A stretch of 64,000 nucleotides of DNA, taken from Rusavskia elegans. Taxonomy: Eukaryota; Ascomycota; Lecanoromycetes; Teloschistales; Teloschistaceae. The first letter of the stretch is position 1. Each line of letters opens with the position of its first letter. Shown piece after piece: positions 58,403 through 64,000 of this stretch. The stretch is from NCBI GenBank assembly GCA_011316305.1, contig SAUG01000017.1, positions 62,001 through 126,000 of the forward strand, given 5' to 3'. Position numbers and translations under genes: made by a program. The notes under the pieces were generated by a model. The model made no database searches. It was not told the DNA's origin and saw only the letters and a list, made by a program, of their open reading frames with translations.

Positions 58403-59385
58403 AGCAGCATATTCTCCTTGGATATTTCGCGTGACCTTGGCTTTTTCGCTGATTGATAGACTAGCAGCCTCATTCGTCTTTGCAAACTCGAAGACCCCAT
58501 ACAGCAGCTTGTCTTTGATGTCCGGGCAGCAGGTAAAGCACTGGCAATCATGCTCATCGCTACCTCGTTGATAAAGACGCTGGCCAGCTCGCAGATCTCC
58601 CCTTGACTGATTGTCTCGGCAATATCATCCCTCTGCTTGCCTTTGTCGTTCTCCTTGGAAGGCTGATGTTTCTGCTTGGGCATGCGGTCTATACGGACCA
58701 AACAGATCATCGACAGATTCCTGCTTGACACAGGGGGGATAGGGTCAACGTCAAACAGCCCAGCTTGATCGAAAGCACCACTGCTGGCGGCATACGGCAT
58801 AATTTCTTCCCGTCAGAATCATCGAGGTTGACAACTTCGGTAAGCCGTTGGACTCCGGCTGGTTGCTTAGATGCTGCTCTCTGCGGCAAGCGTTCTCCTA
58901 CATCCTTCTGTGCATTTGTACATCTGCTGGGAACTTTTGATTGAATTGGCGAGACTGGTGATCTCAGCCTTGGTACCGCCAGCGATCTCAAGTAACGCTT
59001 TCTTAATGTTGTCAGCAAGTTTCCCGGTCCCCTTTTTCTTTGGCCGGGATGACCTACTGAAAAGATTGGCCTCAAGGTACAATTTGTCTGCAGGCACTTC
59101 TTGTCCCTTACTGTTATTCATCGCGCTGCTGCTCAGACTCGATGGCGGCGTCCCAAGCAGATGCTGTCGTACTGGGCTTCCTGCGCAGTAGAATTGCTTT
59201 CCAACGATAGAGCAACGCACTCGTTGATTGACCAGGAGTCTGAGAATTTGTTGATGTGCTGTCCAGACCTTCCCAGTTTTGCCAAAAGGTGAGGATGTTC
59301 GACGGACAGAAAGCAGCAGCGAGTAGTGGCAGTTACCTTGTTGTCTGCATAACCCTTGGTTGTTGAAGAGCTCTAACACCCTCAA
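58403..59385 (-). other. Probable exons of an uncharacterised gene, damaged or unresolved
   Basis: Minus-strand frames with coding-like text follow one another: KGTGKLADNIKKALLEIAGG and EITSLANSIKSSQQMYKCTE (59080-58870), then RLTEVVNLDDSDGKKLC (about 58850-58790), then EICELASVFINEVAMSMIAS (about 58600-58530). They could be upstream exons of the module-bearing sequence at 57768-58402. No start codon or clean set of splice sites was found. Confidence 0.35.
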
Positions 59386-60445
59386 TCATGTAGCCGGTGA
59401 ATTTTGGAGAATGAACGAAGGAAAGGAAAGGAATGGAATTCCGTCGTGCAGAAAATATTTAGCCCACGGCAGGCATATAGCGGAGACTTAAGAAAGATAA
59501 GAAGAAGTAAAGATTATAGAAAGCCTTGGGAAAGAAATTATATACAGTCTGAGAAACCGTGGCCGAAGAGTGTTTGTTGCTATTGAATCTGGAAAAGGAG
59601 TGAGAGGAAACAGTCGGGCTTTGCACCAGAGAATAGACTGTTGTATCCTTCATCATCTATTGACTACGAACCGTGAAGCTTTTGTAAGATCTTCACTACC
59701 ACTCATGGATCGTTATTCGAATGTTATGAAGTAGTGAACAGTTTCACTCATTCACTTTACCTTAATCAATGATCCCTGGACATTCTTCTACGTGGTCCCA
59801 AGCCGTCGAAATTCCATCCACACATTGAGTGAAAATGATAGTGACCCATTGCTACCAGTCATGTCTGGCTGACAGGACATTCAACTTTTACCGCTCTTCA
59901 AGCTCAGAACTTTCCCGTTTCTGGATCAGGGATACGGTGCAAGACCTATTCTTCCTTTCCTTCTTCACCACTGTAGGTGGTTGCGGAACCTGTCTGGAAT
60001 GGGAGAACGGAATATTCATGGCTTGATTCCCGTTGACAAGAATGGATCGAGGACTGATTGTGAAATTTGGGTGAACGAGTCAGACTGTTGTTAACTACAT
60101 GAACGCGGATAGTGTGCTGGATGAATCGACAGATGAAGTTCCCTATGACCAATATTTCGTCGTCAATAGCTGGTGAATGGTGAACGGGACATCAATAGTC
60201 TCGTCGGGTATAAAAGCTTGCCCCCTCCTCCATTCCTTCTTCCTTCTCTTTTTTTCTTTGCGAGCCCACTGTCTTTCGAGCTCGGCTTCTTAGTCTGTGT
60301 ATATTTTCTCCTTAATCTTCTTCAGCATTTCTCTCTTCAGCTATATATTCTTTCCGATTCTTACCTACTTGCAAGATATACTTCTCACCAGACATCGACT
60401 TTCATTTATCCTGTATTTCCTTCATATCCTTTACCCAAGAGGATC
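59386..60445. other. Intergenic with promoter of the next locus
   Basis: No gene is seen. The right end has a TATA box at 60209 followed by a long pyrimidine-rich leader. Confidence 0.45.
60209..60215 (+). promoter_or_regulatory. TATA box
   Basis: TATAAAA in the context GGGTATAAAAGC, followed by about 200 bp of T/C-rich DNA that runs to the ATG at 60446. This is a typical layout for a fungal promoter and 5' leader and is the main support for transcription of the locus behind it. Confidence 0.5.
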
Positions 60446-61453
60446 ATGACGACTGAACCAGAGAGTCTATCATCATGTATAACAGGCTGGCGCCACGTGA
60501 GGTTGGTGTGTCAATCCACTTCTTCTGATGATTCAGTCCCAATCGCTCACACGAGATCAGTCAATGAATGTCCCATGCCAGTTTGCAATTCAGTGTCAAC
60601 TCGTCCGTGGAGGCTACAAACAATCAGCTTACAAAGCGTCTCGCCCCCGCATTGAAGAGGTATTCACCCGCCGATAACAAAATTGCAACAGCAAGGCTTC
60701 AACTTATCCGCGAGATCCTCCTTGTCCGCGAGCAGATAGACTTTTTGATCTCCAAAATTTCTTATCTAGAATCGCGTTACATCTCAATGATGTCTGCCTT
60801 CTACGAGTACAATTCGACTTCGACGGAAGCGTTTATGTATTTGTGGTCGACGACTTCGATGTCGAAGATATTAGCTATGTCCCCACATGGAGTCTTGCGA
60901 TAGTTAGGATTCGACCTCACCAAAGTGTACCGAGAGCAATAGATCGGAGCGCGTGAGCGCTTGAATGAAATACAGTCGGGTATAGACGTCTTAGAGAAGG
61001 CATCGGGCAATCTGGCAAGGACACGCTTTAGCCATGCCAAGTCTCCAAAAAAAAAAAAAGCAATGACAGGGGAGGGCGTCTCTGACTGTTGAAGATACCC
61101 CAAATATCGACCCCTATTTCTGTTTCAAACCACCGGAGGAATATGTACCGACAAAACTCAACCATGTCATCCTCGCCACGAAGACTGATGGCCACAAACC
61201 TCTGAGAGCTGGTTACGGCACTGGAGGCATGGTTATGAGACGCGATTGGGACGAACACAATTCCTATTGGACTGTCGATGTCCACGGCGGCGACCGCTGG
61301 ATCGTGATCTACAGTAGACCAACAGCTAAGCATGGTGCGGTGCGCACTGGTGCCGCTTTTTGGGCCCAAGGAACGGTTATTCGGTCATGCCCCTGGCTTT
61401 TCCATTTGATGTTAGCAATCTTAAAAGCAGATGATAAGGCTAATTATGAATGA
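60446..61453 (+). pseudogene. Uncharacterised gene, exon structure unresolved (possibly broken)
   Basis: After the TATA box and leader, ATG 60446 opens a short exon (MTTEPESLSSCITGWRH) that could splice with an intron ending at CATGCCAG to IQCQLVRGGYKQSAYKASRP. Further coding-like pieces follow in changing frames: LIREILLVREQIDFLISKIS (about 60700-60760), VYVFVVDDFDVEDISYVPTW (about 60830-60890), IQSGIDVLEKASGNLARTRF (about 60970-61030), an A13 run at 61047-61059, then a long last piece to 61453 with YGTGGMVMRRDWDEHNSYWT and VDVHGGDRWIVIYSR. The gaps are too short for introns in at least two places. Either several frameshifts have broken it or the true model is different. No family is recognised. 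Confidence 0.35.
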
Positions 61454-61539
61454 TAGAAGACTTGCATCCCCTTCGGCTGGCTGCCCCTATCCGATGCTCA
61501 AACGTGTCACAGCTTCCGACATAATTACCCTGCGCGTCA

Positions 61540-62115
61540 ATGGATCCCTCTCTTTCCTTTGAACCGAGTCAGCCACCCCGATCGTGTCAGTACCGCCCGT
61601 CCTATTTGCGCCAGGCAAATCCACGGCCAACGTCAGCACAGCTACCTCAGGAAGATCTGTGGGAACTCATCAAATATCAGCTGGCCCTTTCTTCTCCCAT
61701 CGATGTGGCTGGGTTTCTAGGAAACGACAGACACCGAGAAAGTATTCTCAGGAAAGAGGACTTCCCAGAAATCTGCCGGAGCGTGGAGCGATCGGCAGGA
61801 TATAAAGAAGGCACACAACAAGACCGCATTCATCGGCTATTCAAGTCCCTTGCGCTGACCGAGATTGCATCTAAAACTTTTGGGGCGATTTGGGATCAAT
61901 CGATAGAGCGTAAGGCCAATGATCGTACGAGCTCTTCGAAGACAACTGCTGCCAGCTCTAATACTCGAGGTCGCTCCAGTGTCCCACAGAGAACAGAGCC
62001 GTTCATCCCCGCCTGTGCAAGAAAATGCCCCGAAGGCAAACCTGGACTCAAGATCATCTCCATTATCCAATTCACGTGGACTTTTTCGGCTACTTCTTGT
62101 ATGATCTGCACGTAG
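61540..62115 (+). CDS. Hypothetical protein (191 aa)
   Basis: An intact frame from an ATG preceded by a C/T-rich leader. A helical part (residues 35-120: DLWELIKYQLALSSPIDVAG, FPEICRSVERSAG, RIHRLFKSLALTEIASKTFG) is followed by a Ser/Thr-rich stretch. The last 20 residues are hydrophobic but follow a likely frame drift, so the real C-terminus may differ. There is no recognisable family. It may be chance or a decayed gene, since the region around it is gene-poor. Confidence 0.35.
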   Translation: MDPSLSFEPSQPPRSCQYRPSYLRQANPRPTSAQLPQEDLWELIKYQLALSSPIDVAGFLGNDRHRESILRKEDFPEICRSVERSAGYKEGTQQDRIHRLFKSLALTEIASKTFGAIWDQSIERKANDRTSSSKTTAASSNTRGRSSVPQRTEPFIPACARKCPEGKPGLKIISIIQFTWTFSATSCMICT

Positions 62116-62910
62116 GATCGAATACTGAATTGATCGTACGTTCGCATACAGATATACGTGACTCTGGCCAAGGCAGGTAAGGACAATTATTACCTGTTAG
62201 GGACTAATTTGCGATTAACAACTTCACAGTAGCAACGTACCCAGTCCGATCCTACCTGTCCCCATGGCCCCTGGCAAGACCTCAACTACTCCTAATCGAC
62301 AATCCACCAAGTCAAAGGCCCCGTGATCGAGAAGGCTCCAGCGACTCTATAGGCGAAACATTTAGATCCGAAAAAGATCAGCCATAGAATGTTGAAATAT
62401 GTTCGTGGCTAGACTTTGGCCGACCGAGCATGCTATAGACCAGGATGCAAGGCTTAGGTCCAAGCCAACCGGGTCTCTGCACTAATACTGCTGGCCGTCT
62501 CTTCAATATCGAGATCAACGATTTAATCCAGCAAAGGGTCTCAAGCCTGAAGATAGTGCCAAGTACCATGTCAAAACAGATTTCCTGGGACGGTCAATGG
62601 GTAGCTTCGACGACGGAGAGACTCTGGCTCAGAAGACGGACTGGACGGGAATCTCAGGAAACGACCGACAAGTCCAGATGACAACGCCAATAGACATGGA
62701 TCGCGATCGGTGGATACGATTTCAGCAGGGCCGACTGTCCGACTTATCGAACGTGGAGCTTGATAACCTCGACGGTCGATCGACGCGCAGCACGCTTATC
62801 GAAGCGAGCAACAGCACGTCACTCCAGGTGGGAAAAGCAAGCCCCAGAACTACACATCTCCGTCGTCTTGGAACATCGTACAGTGCTAGCCATCGTCAAT
62901 TACTCCCATC
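62116..62910. other. Gene-poor stretch
   Basis: Overlapping frames of 60-105 codons without family resemblance. Nothing repetitive was recognised. Confidence 0.4.
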
Positions 62911-63105
62911 ATGACTGAGCTCCCAAGCTTCTCGAACGGACTGCTGGTCATAATTGACAAACTGCCTACCAGTGAAGGCCGGAAGAACCTTCGGTTCGTG
63001 TCAAGACAAGGCGAAATCCTATTATACAAGACCTTGAGAAGGACAGATCTGAACACCATCAGAACCTCATCCGAAAATCATCAATGCGCCCATACAAACT
63101 TCTAA
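62911..63105 (+). pseudogene. F-box-like fragment (64 aa)
   Basis: The frame starts MTELPSFSNGLLVIIDKLP and continues EGRKNLRFVSRQG, the pattern of a fungal F-box (LPxELLxxIIDxLP ... LRNLRLVSR). It ends after 64 codons without the leucine-rich or other substrate-binding part such proteins need. F-box proteins recruit substrates to SCF ubiquitin ligases; this piece alone would not. Probably a remnant. Confidence 0.35.
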
Positions 63106-63667
63106 TTCACCTCACTCAGCGCTTCCTTCCGAAGATCCACCACCTTTGAAGATTGGGGACTGTGTTTTGGACCGTAGCACCGCTCGGGTTTTTGTCTGAA
63201 CACCATCAGGAACACCACCAAAACACTATCAGAACGCCACCAGAACACCACCACAGACGAGACTCAAAAGAAAGTTGCACCTGCCGGTTCTGAACAGCAC
63301 GATTTCACCCCCCACGCAGAGAAGATCTCAATAGCAAGCGTCGTCGAGAAGGCTTCTTTTAAGAGCACGTCGATGCAAACCCGGATATCTTCATCCTTAC
63401 CAGTCATACTCACTGTGTACACCTCACGACATATTCTATAGGTGCTCAGCTGTCCACTTGCAGAGCCATTAATATGATCGGTCGCGCATGAGGGCGATCT
63501 GAATAAACAGCGTGGGCATACCGTTTCTCACCACCTCGACCCTACAAAATCCGCTGTTTCCCCCATCGCTTTTCTTCCTTCTTCACCATTCTTACATACA
63601 TACAACCATCCAACAAAGCTGGCCCTCAAGCCATCTCATCCATCTATGAGCGACTGCAACGGTCAAT
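63106..63667. other. Intergenic with short ACCACCA-type repeats
   Basis: At 63195-63262 there are several near-repeats of GAACACCACCA and GAACACCATCA. The last 100 bases are C/T-rich and probably the leader of the locus at the right edge. Confidence 0.4.
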
Positions 63668-64000
63668 ATGGAGGATATGCTCGACAGCAACTGGGCATAC
63701 TATCTCGGTCTTCCGATGCTGCTTGTCAGCTTTCTTCCTACCATCGTTCAGATCTCCAAACCTCTATGGAACATCCGTTGTAAGAACGACTGCAACGGCT
63801 TCATCATCCTTGGCAAGGCCGAAGAAATCGAACCACTTGACGATATTGCCACCCTAACAGCGCCTTCAAAGACATGGGCTTGACGAACGAGGCGATCCAA
63901 GAACTCCGTTGCGCATTTGACGGATTCGCTATGCCGAAAGAGCCATTGCAAACTGAGATTCCTGAAGCAGACTGGTGTTTTATAGGCAGAGCCAAGCGGG
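63668..64000 (+). CDS. 5' part of an unknown gene at the right edge
   Basis: From ATG 63668 a frame encodes MEDMLDSNWAYYLGLPMLLV and SFLPTIVQISKPLW, a possible membrane segment, then CNGFIILGKAEEIEPLDD. It stops at 63883, but an overlapping frame continues to the window end with DMGLTNEAIQELRCAFDGF and PEADWCFIGRAKR, so an intron or frameshift near 63850-63870 is likely. The gene continues beyond the window. Family unknown. Confidence 0.35.

Noticed and set aside
63195..63262. CRISPR-like or tandem array of GAACACCACCA units
   Set aside because: The units are short, irregular and without spacers; simple low-complexity sequence in a eukaryotic genome.
1..64000. tRNA or rRNA genes
   Set aside because: No cloverleaf with A and B box sequences or rRNA-like segment was recognised by eye; a covariance search would be needed to exclude them.

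Overview
The window is nuclear DNA of a filamentous ascomycete (Pezizomycotina). The evidence is genes split by many 45-120 nt introns with GTATGT/GTACGT-type donors and CTGAC/CTAAC branch sites 8-20 nt before the acceptor, together with fungal-specific families: a PDR-type ABC transporter, an A-T-R adenylate-forming reductase, NACHT-ankyrin and DUF7708 STAND proteins, and a fungal RIT1. I cannot fix the class from sequence alone; a Dothideomycete-like genome is a guess. All gene models were spliced by hand, so exon borders are inferences supported by frame consistency and family resemblance.

Left part (0-30 kb): mostly intact housekeeping and metabolic genes. In order: the end of an unknown gene; an 818-aa unknown protein (2.7-5.3 kb); RIT1 (initiator-tRNA ribosyl phosphate transferase); an adenylation-thiolation-reductase enzyme on the minus strand; a small TA-flanked inverted-repeat element (MITE); a divergently transcribed full-size PDR ABC transporter; a GT8 glycosyltransferase; an MFS sugar porter; a small secreted SnoaL/NTF2-like protein with a T35 tract behind it and a (GGGAA)12 satellite in front; and an S41-family protease-like protein. 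The reductase and the ABC pump share a promoter region and could form a small make-and-export unit.

Middle part (30.6-43 kb): a STAND/AAA+ island. A NACHT-ankyrin (NLR-type) gene is broken: its N-terminal half stops just after a Walker A that has lost its lysine, its ankyrin half starts about 1.2 kb later, and the space between is occupied by an intact two-exon gene for a 326-aa PD-(D/E)XK nuclease-like protein whose stop codon lies on the junction. About 400 residues of the usual NLR core are missing. Next come a DUF7708 STAND-like protein and a large AAA+ ATPase with a 19-nt micro-exon. This nuclease-in-NLR arrangement is the best candidate for an undescribed system.

Right part (43-64 kb): an aldo-keto reductase, two small secreted proteins (one an 89-aa, 8-cysteine peptide with a duplicated CAxNECW motif), then a gene-poor accessory tract. 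It holds a membrane-protein remnant, a multi-exon CorA-like transporter gene, and several damaged or hard-to-splice genes. Several of these carry a module, centred on a PAVYHNDIR motif, that also occurs in the 2.7-5.3 kb gene. I find four copies of this unnamed module in the window, two of them decayed in tandem. No tRNA, rRNA, CRISPR array or complete autonomous transposon was recognised.
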